Positions 37,078 through 49,999 of a stretch of DNA of 64,000 nucleotides are shown in pieces. The position numbers and the translations under genes were made by a program. The DNA is from Chlamydoabsidia padenii (Eukaryota > Mucoromycota > Mucoromycetes > Mucorales > Cunninghamellaceae). The notes under the pieces are model-generated. The model did no database searches and was not told where the DNA came from. It saw only the letters and a program-made list of their open reading frames with translations. Location: the NCBI GenBank assembly GCA_025330725.1, contig JAIWND010000037.1, positions 169,224 to 233,223 on the forward strand, written 5' to 3'. Each line of letters starts with the position of its first letter. The stretch's first letter is position 1.

Positions 37078-39251
37078 TCACACTTCTACACTATTGGTAT
37101 GTAATCCACTGGCCATGGGTGTCCTTTGTATTCCTGTTACACCAGCGATTCTTTGGGAAGTTCCGGATGATAATGATTGATGAGAAGAAGGTGATAAAGT
37201 GACAGAAGATGAAGAAGAGGTCATGTAATGTTGTGGTATGGTATGAGAAGAAGAAGAAGAAGAAGAAGAAGTATCATCCAAGTCCATCGGATGATGAGAT
37301 CGCTTGTTGTGTGTTGTGGCTGCAAAAGATAAACACCTAGATCTACCCAGCACAGCCTCGACAGGCACAGCCTCCATAAAAGTATGTTGGACGGAAGGAG
37401 AAAGATGCATCAAGACATTGGACTTTACCACCGATCCATAATGACGAAACATATAATCCAAGGTCAGCAATTTCAGCCCAGTTTCATCCGACAGCATGGC
37501 CTTTTCAAAGATCACACCACAACTACTGATCGTCAAGTGCCGTTGGTAAAGTCGTTGACAGCATAGTTTCACCAGTCGATGTTGCAAGTACATGTTGGCC
37601 ACCACCAGTAGTTCACATATCACCTGCCACGTTTCGTTTTCATCCAGCTGATCTGTGTAGAGGTAGTGGAGGAAAGCCATGACAACCTGATGTGATTCAG
37701 GAATGGTGATTCGTCGTTCTTGTGATTCCATCATACCAGAGTTGTACATGTTTCTAAAGTGTGGCCATCGGGACATGAGGATGACTTGATGGGCATGGAT
37801 CGGTTTACCATCAGAAGGCACAATGATAAAGTCTGATAGTTCAGGATTGTCTAGTAAAGAGGCAAATTCGGTCAAGCATTGGCTTGGTGTGATATCGTAC
37901 AGTCCTAGTGATTCCACATTAATAACAAGTGCATCCCTAGTCATAGATATGTATAGTCAATATCTTTTCCTTCTTTTTTTTTTTTTTTTTTTTCGATGTA
38001 TATGGATTTACCTAAAGTGATCATAGCCTTGAGGACGGTAGGGGTCAGTATTACCAAGGAATAATAAATGATGTGTAGAGACGACTTGATTGGTTTGATC
38101 CGGTTGTATCAAAGAATCCTCCTTGATAATAGTAAAGTAGTTCCAGCCACCCACTTGAAAATGCGCATCACAATCCAGCTGTTGCCATTCCAAAGTATCC
38201 AAATCCACCATCCATAGACTATATCCTAAATGATCGTTATTGTTGTTGTTGGCTTGTTGTAACCCATTATACGATTTTGCCAAGAATCGACCAAATACCA
38301 CCAGCTTCCCACACACCGCATCACAAAAGTGCTGACTTTTCAATAATACCATTTGCTTGTTTTGAGATCCGTCAAGTACCAAATGACAAGTATAGTGTGG
38401 AGAAGTGAGAGGAATCACAAATAAATCAGATACAGTGTTGCCGTGTTCGTCTTTGCCGCCGTAAATGTACATTTTGTTGTTCACCAAAGTGGCCGAATGA
38501 TTATATCGTGGTGGAACATCATATTGCATGGACCACGTCATTGTTTTCAAATCGAGAATGTTCATTTCTTCCAATACATAGGTGCCTACATGGTGGGAGA
38601 GAGAAAGAGAAGAAGAAAGGGTGATTAATTTGGGAAAAAAAAAAGAAATCGTTGGTTATAATTTTGATGTTTAAACCCCGATAGGAGCGGGACCTACAAT
38701 CAGCACTTTTGGCAAACCCTCCATAAACGAAAAGTTTATCATCATAAACCACCGATGTGTGTAAATAACGAGCACAGACTGATCCAGTAATGATAGGTTG
38801 GGTCCATGTTAATGTATCCATGTTGAAAATATGAATATCATTACAGTAATCTTGAAACTCATTACAGCCACCTAATAATAATAATAATAATAATAAAAAG
38901 TTTGAATTCATGCAAAATACATTACATACATTCGAGATTAAACATACCGAAAATGATGAAAGAATTATGCCATTTGGTTGCTGTATGTCCATATCGTTTA
39001 CTAGGAGACACTCCAGCTGTTGCCTACAACAAAAAATGGTCATCAATCTCTAGTTAAATCCATCATCTCTTTACCTGAATAGTTTCCCATCGCATATCGT
39101 CATAATGAAGTACATGTAAATCATGGGCTACATTCCCTCCACCACCAAACACATAAAGTGTCTTGTCTGTCTTGATGAAGGAAGGTCTCCATAATCCCGC
39201 GAGGTTTTTGCCGATGGTATGAATAGGTTGTCCCGATTTCAAAAAGGACAT
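37078..39251 (-). CDS. Kelch-repeat and BTB/BACK protein
   Basis: Five or more exons on the minus strand; ATG 39251 (MSFLKSGQP), stop 37078-37080. Kelch blades: KTLYVFGGGGNVAHDLHVL, SFIIFGGCNEFQDYCNDIHI, KLFVYGGFAKSADC, KMYIYGGKDEHGNTVSDLFV and GKLVVFGRF. Then a BTB domain (DFIIVPSDGKPIHAHQVILM, FRNMYNSGMMES) and a BACK-like helical region (LLVVANMYLQHRLVKLCCQR), ending in a long Ser-rich tail. Layout resembles LZTR1/Ral2-type proteins, which serve as cullin-3 adaptors or act with Ras. Assignment to either is not certain. The exon covering the third blade to EEMNILDL is split by an intron near 38580-38700. Confidence 0.85.
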
Positions 39252-39611
39252 CAAGTGCGTATAAAGATCAAAATAGGGAAAAAAGTAGAGAGAGAGAAAG
39301 AGAGAGAGAGAGAAAAAGAAAGAAGAGGGAAGGATTTTTCTGCATGTGGGATCGAAATCGATCTAGTTAATTTTCCGAATTGAAGGGTCCACCGGTAAAA
39401 AGTGACCTCATTTGGATAAATCAAAATAGGCGATTAATTTTTACAGTAAGGTGACCACCATTAGTGGAGGCTATCTCTTTTCCGAAAAACTTCTTTTGAC
39501 AAGTACAGTGTAGATCGATATCTATGTTTAGAAACATATGGAAGCGCCGATTCAAAATTCTTTGACCTGAAAATCTTTTTTATTTTATTTTATAAAAGGT
39601 AAAAGCCGCGA

Positions 39612-39648
<37 letters not shown>

Positions 39649-39819
39649 CCCTTTTCCTTTTTTTCCTTTTCTTTGTTTAACCATCGCATTCCTTTCTATT
39701 GAAAACAAAGAAATAGGATTTTGGTATACACAAGGTAAGTCAACTAACTGTTTGTATGTAATGCAACTGGATTCGGGTAAGGTTTATTCACTTTATACTC
39801 CTCTCTGTAGCTTCCTTCC
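39252..39819. other. Divergent promoter region
   Basis: Between the kelch-BTB gene (-) and the PAK gene (+). Contains GA-rich DNA (39285-39330) and a T tract of about 45 (39608-39648). A 5'-UTR intron for the PAK gene probably ends at 39810. Confidence 0.45.
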
Positions 39820-39991
39820 ATGACCGACATTATAAAGAATGGGTATCTATCTGTCAAAGAAGATGGCTTACGGTCCTGGATCTGGTCTAAACGATTTTTT
39901 GTGTTAAAGAACCAAGCACTTACTATACATCGGAACGAGGTAACTTGAGCTATAAAGAATGAACATCCTTCTCTCAATGAACTAACTCTTT

Positions 39992-40054
<63 letters not shown>

Positions 40055-42124
40055 ACTATTGATAATAGCAAGTCAAAACGTGTGTCGCTGTTATCTCGTT
40101 AAGGGATATTACGGCAGTATCTCGAACGGATTTAAAAGCATATTGTTTTGAATTGGGGACCAAAGACAAGACTTTTTATGTAGCTTGTAAAAGTGACCAA
40201 GACCTTTATAGTTGGATGGACGAAATTTATAACGTAAGCAATTAACCTCCCCTTCTCTCCAACCTCTCTAACTCATATATATATATATATATATATAGCG
40301 ATCACCTTTGGGAGCATCAGGGCCAACAAATTTTGTCCATCAAGTACATGTTGGCTTTGATCCTATGACTGGTGCATTTACTGTAAGTAAGTTTAACGAT
40401 GATATATAACAAGACTAATCAATTTATTATAGGGTTTACCTGATCAATGGACACAACTTTTAAAAGGATCAGCCATCACAGCAGAAGATGCCGCCAAAAA
40501 CCCTCAAGCTGTATTGGATGTATTGGAATTCTACACGGAACAGAACAAAGAAGATTACTCTAAACGACCTCATCGACCGGCACCACCACCACCACCATCA
40601 CCATTAGGGCATGTTATGCATAATCGGATGGCTGATCTTTCAATTGGTCGGGTAAGTTTGATAAATGTGAAAAAAAAGGTCTTCTCATGATATTTTTATT
40701 TTCTATATAGACTGACCACATTCGATCTCAACCACCACAACGACCACCTCCTCGGCATCCAGGACGAATCAGTAATATACATGACGAACGGGCAACTCTG
40801 GAACAACGTGAAAAGGAAAAAAGGGCGATGCGTGAAAAGGAAAGAATGCTTCGGGAACGAGAAAAGACAGCTGCGCTGGTCTCTGCTGGTGCTCCTCCCA
40901 AGATCAACAAGGAACAACAACGAAAAAGTGCTTTGACTGAAACCCAAGTAATGGAAAAACTAAGTAAGTAGTAGGATACATAAACATACAATATAAATAG
41001 TAACTGATTTTTTTTTTTTTTTTTTTTTTTAAAAAAAAAACTTCATAGGATCTGTAGCCAATAGGGGTGATCCTAATGATTCATATAAACGAATCAAACG
41101 AGTGGGTCAAGGGTAAGATCTGATATAAAAAAAAAGAAGTATGTAAAAAGGTAGATTCATGACTTTTCTTCTTCTTCTTTGACATGTAGGGCCTCCGGAT
41201 CTGTCTATGTGGCTGCAACTCTATCGACCAACATAAAAGTAGCAATCAAACAAATGGATCTGGCACAACAACCTCGCAAGGAACTGATCATCAATGAAAT
41301 ATTGATCATGAAGGAATCTCAACATCGAAACATTGTCAACTTTTTGGATGCTTATCTTGTCAAGAACTGTGAACTCTGGGTGGTGATGGAATACATGGAA
41401 GGTGGTGCTTTGACTGATTTGATTGATAACAATACAATGACAGAACAACAAATCGCAACTGTATGCTATGAAGTAAGTATACCTCTTTACTTTATTCACC
41501 TTCCCCCCTCATACTGACAACTTTTCTCTTTTGATAGACTACAGCTGGACTCCATCATTTACATCGCAAAAACATCATCCATCGTGATATCAAATCGGAT
41601 AACATTCTCCTCGACTTTCGAGGTCATGTCAAGATTAGTGATTTTGGGTTTTGTGCTAAACTAAGTGATCAAAAGCGGAAACGTGCCACCATGGTTGGGA
41701 CTCCTTACTGGGTAAAAAGCTCATCTCTCTCTCACTCTCACTCTCACATACACACATTAATCTCTTTCTCTCTCTGTTTTTTTTTAATATCTTTTAGATG
41801 GCACCTGAAGTGGTCAAGCAAAAGGAATATGACTCCAAGGTGGATATTTGGTCATTAGGCATTATGGCGATTGAAATGATCGAAAGTGAACCTCCTTACC
41901 TGGATGAAGAACCCCTCAAGGCACTCTACTTGATCGCAACCAATGGTACCCCAAGTCTGAAACATCCTGAACGACTCTCCCATGAATTCAAAAGTTTTTT
42001 GGCAGTATGTCTTTGTGTGGATGTCAGGTCACGAGCTACCGCTGAAGAACTTTTGGATCATGCATTTCTCAAGACGGCCGGTCCCTTGGAAATGTTAGCT
42101 CCTTTGCTCAAATTCAAGAAATAA
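39820..42124 (+). CDS. Cla4-like p21-activated kinase (PH-CRIB-kinase)
   Basis: About nine exons. The PH domain is [20 protein letters not shown] to [11 protein letters not shown]. The CRIB motif [20 protein letters not shown] binds Cdc42/Rac. A Pro-rich and Arg/Glu-rich linker follows (EREKTAAL). The kinase domain shows [59 protein letters not shown] and a normal C-lobe. PH plus CRIB marks the Cla4/Skm1 subgroup rather than Ste20. It should act downstream of Cdc42 in polarity, septation and hyphal growth. The intron at about 39955-40068 contains a T run of more than 50. Stop 42122-42124. Confidence 0.93.
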
Positions 42125-42279
42125 ACTAGTATTAGCTGGCTCTTTTTAAATAGTATGCATTGTACTTTTTTTTTTTTTTTTTTTTTTTAAATACCTTTCA
42201 ACTTGATCTAATAAACAATCATGTTATATATAATACTTGTTGGATGTGTGTATGGCCTGATATTATCTGGATGTGAAAA

Positions 42280-42291
42280 GCGGAATTTGAA
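42280..42291 (+). promoter_or_regulatory. Dispersed GCGGAATTTGAA element before TRAIP-like B
   Basis: Reads GCGGAATTTGAAT about 95-105 bp before the start codon at 42385, in gene orientation. The paralogous gene at 407-1952 has the same element at a similar distance. Confidence 0.35.
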
Positions 42292-42313
42292 TTGTAATCC
42301 GGTTTTTTCAAAA

Positions 42314-42344
<31 letters not shown>

Positions 42345-42384
42345 TGGGAAATCACATTTCCCCTCTCTTCCCCGCATCTCTACA

Positions 42385-43970
42385 ATGAGCGAATGTGCTA
42401 TTTGTCTTTGCTCCCTTCATTCTATTGAAAGTCGTGATTCCATCTCTGCTTTACATTGTGGTCACATCTTTCATACTAATTGGTAAGTTGTTAAAAAACA
42501 AAACAAAACAAAAAAAGTCCCTGTTTAATCTATTTGATCTATCCTTCTAGTGTATCTCCCTGGGTGGCAACTACTCATTCCTGCCCAACCTGTAAACATA
42601 AATTCAAGAAAGACAGTAATCTTGTCATTAAACTTTACTTGGATTTGGATACTATTACGACATCCCTGCTCAATCCGGACGAACGGGCGATGATTGATAT
42701 AGAACGTAAAACCAAGGCACAGGAGAAGACTATACAACAATTGACCCACATCAACAACAAGTTAAATGAAGACATGGACAAACTCAAACAAGACCTTGAT
42801 CAACACAAACGAACCATTAACAAATACAAAGGGATTAAAGAGTAAGTAGCTAAAAAAAAAAAGGAGGAGGAGGAGGAGGAGGGGGAAAATGACACAGAGA
42901 CTGACTGATCATGTAATATATAGTGTGAACGAAACGGTGGAACGATTACGGTCGATAGATTACCAAGAAAAAATGCGACAATGGAGTCAATTATCGCGAT
43001 CTAGTTGTATCAATATGATGGGCTCCTTATTTTATAAAATCAACGTACTTCACCAGTAAGTAAAACACGTAGACAAAAGGATAGGGAGGGATCATACTAA
43101 CACCTTCTTGATATATATCTGTCATGAAGAAAACTCGAAGATAAGAACTTAATGCTACATCAAAAGAACCAGTTATTGAAAAAGAAGACGGAACATTTGG
43201 AAATACTACGAAATCGAACAGAACATTTAGAATTGCTACGAATTCGAACAGAAAAGGTAATAAAAAAAAAAAAGTGATGATGACATGTAATATTGTTTTT
43301 ACCCACTTTATATATATGATAGAAGCAACCCAAGGAACCAAGTATACCATTATTAGATATGCGCCGCCATCCAACAAAACGGAAACGAAGCCCGACGATG
43401 GATATCATTCACAGGTAATAAACATTGGTTGTAGTTGTCAAAGGGACTATTAATTAATTAATCAATGGGATTCATATCTGTTTCAGGAACTTTGATGATA
43501 AACAGCTGAACAAGGAGAATTATGGCTCTACTACAGAAGATGAAGATGGAGATGAAGATGATCAGTTAATGTAAGTATCAAAAACATCAATGGTAACACT
43601 TGTAAATGATATTAATATCTATTTTTACTAGAACATCATCAGGGAAATCTTCACAACATACCAGTAAAAACAATGGTCGACGACAACAAGTACTGATATC
43701 CGATGATGATGATGATGATGACGATGATGATTTTTACTCCCAACCAACCCATTTGAATGTGATCAGTCCCGTCCACAGGTAAAAATAAAAGTGGTCATTC
43801 AAGTATATCAATTGCTAACTATCTTTATATACTATAGAACGACAACAACGACAAGAAAATATCCTATTAGAATAATCGGTAAGGGGGAAAGAAAAAAGCA
43901 AAGTGATTGGATCCTAACTGATTGTTTATTTCTTGCTTTTATAGACTCGGGCGACGACGAAGAATACTGA
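42385..43970 (+). CDS. TRAIP-like RING-H2 / coiled-coil E3 ligase, paralog B
   Basis: Eight or so exons; ATG 42385, stop 43968-43970. RING: MSECAICLC, ALHCGHIFHTNC (last Cys across an intron), SPWVATTHSCPTCK. A long coiled-coil follows (KTKAQEKTIQQLTHINNKLN, DMDKLKQDLDQHKRTINKYK). Later exons give basic KKTEHLEIL and RRHPTKRKRS, then acidic stretches. Near the end are VLISDDDDDD and, as the very last residues, RIIDSGDDDEEY; both resemble SUMO-interaction motifs. Layout and intron position inside the RING match paralog A at 407-1952. Likely nuclear E3 ligase acting on replication or chromatin (inferred from TRAIP). Confidence 0.85.
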
Positions 43971-44727
43971 CTGATTCTCCCCTCTATTCATTATTACCCT
44001 AACTATAGATAATCTATGTCCCCTTCCCTCTCCTTTGCACTATTTATCACATCAATAAAGAAACAGGGTTATGTATATATTCATTAGGGTCTCTCTCTTT
44101 TTTAATGTTTATTTTAGGTCGATATAAATAACTGGTCATCTATATTGTATGAGTTCGAACAGGCGTGGTTTGTTGGATTTCCCTATGCTCTTTTTTCCAA
44201 AATGAACACGTTGTCGCAACTAAAGATCACAAAGTTAATGAAGCACAAATAAAAGTATTGACATCTTTTTCCAAAGTCAATATCATCGAATGGATTTGTA
44301 GTGACCAAGTCGGGGGTTTAATATGATGGACAAACATGACATGCTGCATGAATCATGCAAGGTCTTTTTTTTTATTGACACAACATACAAATAGAGATTT
44401 TATTTACACATATAATAAGAGATATATTATTGCATCAAATGGCTATATACTAATGGTTTATGTGATTCTAGGGGGTTCTACAACATGGATGATAACCTGT
44501 TTGAAAGAGAGAGGGATGATGCCTGACGATTACTTTTTTTTTTATGTATATCAAGGATTTAATGTGAATGGATGTAGTAAAATGGTTTGTTTGTGAAGAT
44601 ATAAAAGGGGAATGGTAAAAACAAGAGTTTTTAAATGAAAGATGTACAAGCGTATAAGGAGAAGAGGCCAAAAAAAAAAAAGATATAGGGATAAAATGAA
44701 TCCAGTCAAGTAAAGGTATCAGAATCC
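43971..44727. other. Intergenic region between convergent genes
   Basis: Convergent 3' ends of TRAIP-like B (+) and eIF4G (-). TGCATGAATCATGCAAGG, an inverted pair of ATGCA, occurs at 44343. Open frames here lack recognisable content. Confidence 0.45.
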
Positions 44728-47700
44728 TTAGGCAGATGTCTAGTAATGATAAAAAACAAAAAACCGTGAGTTCATATTACAACTGAGTCGGTTCCCTCCC
44801 CCCCCCTTTTTTTTTTCTTACCTTGGCAGCATCCACTAGTTGTTTGAGCTTGGCACTGGCAGGGACATAGCCAGTATCATAAGGTTCTTCAATTTCCATC
44901 ACTTCAGCAGGATCCACATTCATCGCGACAAGGAGTTGTGACATGTATTTGGGAGCTTGAGGTACATCAATGGTCAAATCTTCATACATTTCCATAAACG
45001 GTTGGAGGGCTTCAATATAGTTTTCTTTGGTGACCAGATTATCCTTGTTGAGTATAGTGATCATTTCGCAAACACCCTTGACATCGTCTTCTTTCTTTTC
45101 CACAACTGCCAACATCTTGTTCACCAACTGTACAGGCGCCTGTAATTCTTCAACACATTGCACGAGTTCCTAGTAAAGAAAAAAAAAAGGAGTTAGTTTC
45201 ATTTTATCATCTTTAGTACTATGTTAGTAGTTTACCTTTGCATCCCTTAACAGGATATATTCTTCAATAATATCTTTAGCCTTTTGTTCCATTTGTTGTT
45301 CAGTCAATTCCGGTTTTGTTGTGTTTTCGACAGCTTCGGTTTCATCAGCAGTAGTAACAGACTCTTCATTAGACAAGGTCGATCCACGAGGCAACAAGTT
45401 CAACTTTTTGCGTTCAGTAGGTTGTTCCGGCAGATCATCGTCACCACCAAGAGCACTAAACATGTTAGACATTGAGGACGAGGCAGGACTGGCACTTCTG
45501 CTATCAGCTGGACTATTCTTTTTGCTGTCAGACTTTGTATTCTTGGCGCCAGGTCGATTGAGGGTTTGGAAGGGGCTGCTCCCGGGGCCAAGGACATTGG
45601 TTCTTGATTTGCTACGGTCGGTTCGTCCAAATCCATCCAGATCATTTGTGCGGCCCTTGGGTGTTGATACAGGTGATGTTCCTACCGTACTCCATCCATC
45701 AGATGTTGTTGTTGTACTATTGTTGTTTGTTGAGCCTTCACGTTGAGAATTGTTGCGACCAGCACGAGAGCCTTGACGTGACATTACTTGAGGGGTAGTA
45801 TTTCCACGAGAGCTTGAAGTACGTTTCATTGCTTCTTTTCCTTCAGTTTTGGCTTTTTGTGCTTCTTCTCGGATTTGGGCAATGGTTGAAGGTCCAGTTT
45901 GTTTACCGCTACGAGGCACCCAGTTATGTTTTCGTAATTCGATCACATCCTATAAGCAAGCAAAAAAACAAACATACTTAGTTTACTTGCCACTATGTTG
46001 TTCTTTTTCTCTTTTCTTTTTAATACCTGAATCATGAATTTGACTCTTGATGTCAAGGTAGTACATTCCAACATTTCCTTCATACGTTCAAAGAAAGCAT
46101 CCATCCATTGTCGCATGTTGCGGTTGCGGTTATCTAATTCACGGCCCACCGTAGTTACAAGTTTGCACATGGTTTCAGTTTCTTCGTCTTCGGCATTTTG
46201 AGGATCACGGCATAAACGAGTCAAACATTCCGTCATGATACGATCGATTAACATGCCACGCTTGAAGAGTTCACCAATGAATTGCACCAAACCCAAACCT
46301 TGACGCTTGGCTTTGACAGCAGCATAGTATTCGTCCGTCATCATCACTTCACCACTGACACTTTTTTCCAAATCAGGAATATCGAATTTCCAGCCACGTT
46401 CAAACGCTTGTTGACACCGATTAAACAAGTATTTTCGGAATAGATGACCCGAGGTCACTGGTTTGCCATGCTTGTCCAATACATTGTTTTCGTCCCGAAT
46501 ATCATCAGCAGCAGCGATTGTATCATGAAGTTTACGACAGAGTTGGGCCCACATGGATGCAAAGGCAGCTTCATCACATGCCTTGTCAAAGATAAGCTGG
46601 ATCACAGTAAGAAGAGTTTCACCTTCCTTTTCCTTGGCAGACTGGTGAGCATAGTCGTAAATTTGAGTACTGATCGAGTCGAATTTTTCCAGAGTCAGCT
46701 TGTTGAGTAACGATTTCACCTTGCGAATGACCACGTCTTGAGGAATCAAATCATCTTCAGTCTTGGCCACAGGTTCAGCAGTGACTTCACCACCAGTAGC
46801 AACAACCGCCGGCATCCATCGGTTTTCACTTTTTTCAAGAGGCACCACTTGATCCAAGGGAATAGTAGGACCACCTTGTTGTTCACGAGGAGGATGACGC
46901 CCTTTACCACCACCACGACCGCTACGAGTACGACCACCATGCGAACCATCACGCTGCATTCCACCACCAGGAGATCCAGGAGATGACATGCCACTACTAC
47001 CAGCACGATGAGCAAGAGGACGACCACCAGCAAATTTACCCATAGAGTCTTGACGACCGTCACGAGAGTTGTTTCGATACATATCATTACCGCCACCAGG
47101 AGTGCGAGAACCACGATTGCCCCGTTCAGAAGGCTGACGACGTTGAGAATTGCCACCCCGAGAAGAACCACTACGTTCATTAGTTTCCCCCTCCCCAATG
47201 TGTTCGAATGCCGAGAGATCCACGCTGGTTTCTAAACAGAGAGGTTTGAATTGCATCAAGAAAGCAATATCATATTGAATTTTGTCAGTCGAGTTGGTCG
47301 GGGTCTTGGATACACCTTCAGGATATTGGATCGAGTCAAAATCCGCAATCTTGCGCCGAGGAATTTCCACCTTTTTGACAGTGACAGTAGGAGAGGAGGG
47401 AGATTGAGTTTGAGGTTCACCTTCCAAGACATGAGCAGGAATACCAGACAAGTCGAGTCGACCAGGTGCGGGTCTAGCAGCCTTTTCAGCACTGATATTT
47501 GCAATACGTTGTTCTTCAGATTCCACTTGTTTGCCAGAGTTGAGTTCCGCCAATTGTCGTTTTAACCTGTTAGTTTCATCCTCCACCATTTTTTGATTAG
47601 CAGCAGCACGTTCTTCACGCACTTTACGGTCGGCTTCTTCCTTGGCTAGTCGATCTGCTTCTTGTTTGGCGAGAGCTTGTTGTTCCTTGGCTAGTCGATC

Positions 47701-49414
47701 AGCTTCTTGTTTGGCAAGAGCTTCTTGTTCCTTGGCGAGTCGATCAGCTTCTTGTTTGGCGAGACGTTCTGCTTCTTGTTCCTTGACCAGACGTTCTGCT
47801 TCTTGTTTGGCGAGACGTTCCGCTTCTTGTTCCTTGGCCAGACGTTCCGCTTCTTGTTCCTTGGCCAGACGTTCCGCTTCTTGTTCCTTGGCCAGACGTT
47901 CTGCTTCTTCCTTGGCCAGACGTTCCGCTTCTTGTTCCTTAGCGAGTCGTTCCGCTTCTTCCTTTTCCTGCTTTTCCCGTTCTTCTCGTTCCTTGACAGC
48001 TGGATCCACGATAGTGAGAGGACGTTTTGGTGAAGGTGAAGGTTGAGTCTTGATGTCTTTCTTGTCAGAGGATGATGGACTTGATGAACTTGATAAAGCA
48101 GGAGCTAATGGATCAGCCTTAACAGGAGTCATTGTTTCAGGGTTGATAATAGGTATGGCTTTACTTGTACGAGAGACACCCTGAGGCACAAAGTTTTGTT
48201 GACCACCTTGACGAGGATAAGATTGATTGTTGTAGCCATAATACTGAGGTCGAGCTTCATAACTATGAGTGGGCGAGGCATACTGTACATATATAAAGAA
48301 GAGAAGACTGTTAGTACTTATGTATAACATATAAGAAGAAGAAGAAAAAAGCCACTTACATATTGACCAGGTATTGAGTTTGTCCAAGAGTTCTGAGCAA
48401 GGGGAATATGTTTAGCAGATGGAGAAGTATGAGGTGACATCGGTTTCTTGCCATGGTGATAACCAGGTTGAGCATTAGACATATTTGGAGAGTAATTTGT
48501 ATTCATGTGCTTGTTTTGATTGTAATGTCGAGGAGTACCGTAATGTCGATTATGGCTGTGGTTGTTGTTGCTATTAGTATCATTGTTGTTCGTGGGTGTA
48601 TGTTGATAGTGTGGTGATTGTGCCGGTGAATGATCCCCTACAGAGTGATTTGATTGTGCTGATCCCCTTCGTTGTTGAGGAGGTTGTGATTGTTCCTTTT
48701 TGAGAAAAAAAAAGTAAACAACGTTTTAGTATTCATTATATCAAATACATTATGATCCTAAAACATCTTTTATCTGCCCAGCTATATACTTACAGAAATT
48801 GTTGTCCTATCCACAGTTGATACACTGCCAAATGTCACAGTAGAATTTGTTGTCATTTGTTCTTGGTTCGTAGTAGGTGTTGTCATAGTAGGCTGAGTGT
48901 CAGTTTCCGTTGATGTTTGATCGATCGATCCAAATTGGATAGGAGCTAAATCATAAAAAGAGGGTTAATGAAATGTTAAAATAAAAAGTATGTTTTACCT
49001 TTATCAACAGGAGGTTGCTTGGGAAGCTGCACAGGAGCGTTTCTAGAGTTCTGTTGACCTTGTTTAGACGATCTATAAAAGACAAAAAGACAATCATTAG
49101 TCAGTTATCATGTTTAAAAAGAGCATTGTATTAAACATTTACACGTTGGCTGCAGATGACTTTGTTGAGCTAATCACGTCTTTGTTAACATTATCTTTTG
49201 CCGTTGAGTTGGTGTTTCTGTTTTGCTGTTGTTGTTTTACTGGAGGACTTGAAGAATTGATAGGATTACTTTGCTTGTTGGGTCCAGTAGGTTTTACTTT
49301 TTGTTGTTGTTCCAAGTTTTGATTGTTTCGCTTGGCAGCTTGTGCGTAGTTGAACACTGCTTGTGGAGTCGACTTTGCGTTGGTGTTCTGGTTTGTGTTG
49401 GGAGTACTGTTCAT
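44728..49414 (-). CDS. TIF4631: Translation initiation factor eIF4G
   Basis: Seven or more exons on the minus strand; ATG 49414, stop TAA 44728-44730 after a last tiny exon (TSA). A disordered Asn/Gln/Ser N-terminus is followed by a repeat domain EAERLAKEQ (47600-47970). Next is the eIF4E-binding site YDIAFLMQF (YxxxxL-phi), then an RGG/Arg-rich RNA-binding region. The MIF4G domain (PQDVVIRKVKSLLNKLTLEKF to TSRVKFMIQ) binds eIF4A. A Ser/Arg-rich linker follows, then a C-terminal MA3-like helical part (EQKAKDIIEEYILLRDAKE, VQCVEELQAP). It scaffolds the cap-binding complex eIF4F. RGG tracts make it a plausible PRMT1 target. Confidence 0.93.
47600..47975 (-). repeat. Tandem coding repeat in eIF4G (EAERLAKEQ)
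   Basis: About a dozen tandem units of 21-27 bp encode variants of EAERLAKEQ and EADRLAKEQ. The unit contains CTTGGCCAGACGTTCCGCTT on the plus strand. It would form a long charged single helix. Confidence 0.85.
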
Positions 49415-49723
49415 TAGTTGTTATTATTCAATATTGCATACCCCAGGAGGACCTATAATGACTTTTTTTATTTTAATAATGAGCATTAGTCAAGTATCAG
49501 ATCATTTTACTATATCAACATCACCACCCTCCTATTTGTATATGCTGCATACCTGATTAGAAGGTTGAGTCGGTGCGTTTAAAAAATAATAAAGTATGTA
49601 TAAAACAGTTGCACCGAAAAGCAAATAGACAAAAATGTGAAAGAGAAAAGGAAAAAAAAAATATTTTTTCCCAACTGGCACACTTTAAGCCCCCAGCCCC
49701 CCTTCAACAGGAAAGTGATTTTC

Positions 49724-49739
49724 GGCGGGATTTGAAAAT
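49724..49739 (+). promoter_or_regulatory. Dispersed GCGGGATTTGAAAATA element before the P450 gene
   Basis: Full-match copy about 275 bp upstream of the P450 start codon; two more copies occur inside introns of the same gene (50142 and 50724). Confidence 0.4.
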
Positions 49740-49792
49740 ACGGAGCAGCCGGAAATGGAAGACCTTTACGCAAGCATTTTTCATGCGTAGTC

Positions 49793-49823
<31 letters not shown>

Positions 49824-49999
49824 TGCACCAGCCACTGGGCACCAATAACTTGGCAACCAGACTCATGATAAGTGATTCGGTCATCGGTCGATTTAATACC
49901 AAAAAGGCAGTTCATAGCCATGTCACACAACTATGGAGCACGGGCTATATAAACTCTTGCTCCCGCTTTTCAAAATTAAAACCAAAATCAAAACAAACA

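Noticed and set aside
45943..48387. One continuous 814-residue minus-strand ORF as a separate gene
   Set aside because: It is the central exon of eIF4G read into flanking introns; its first and last residues are intron translation.
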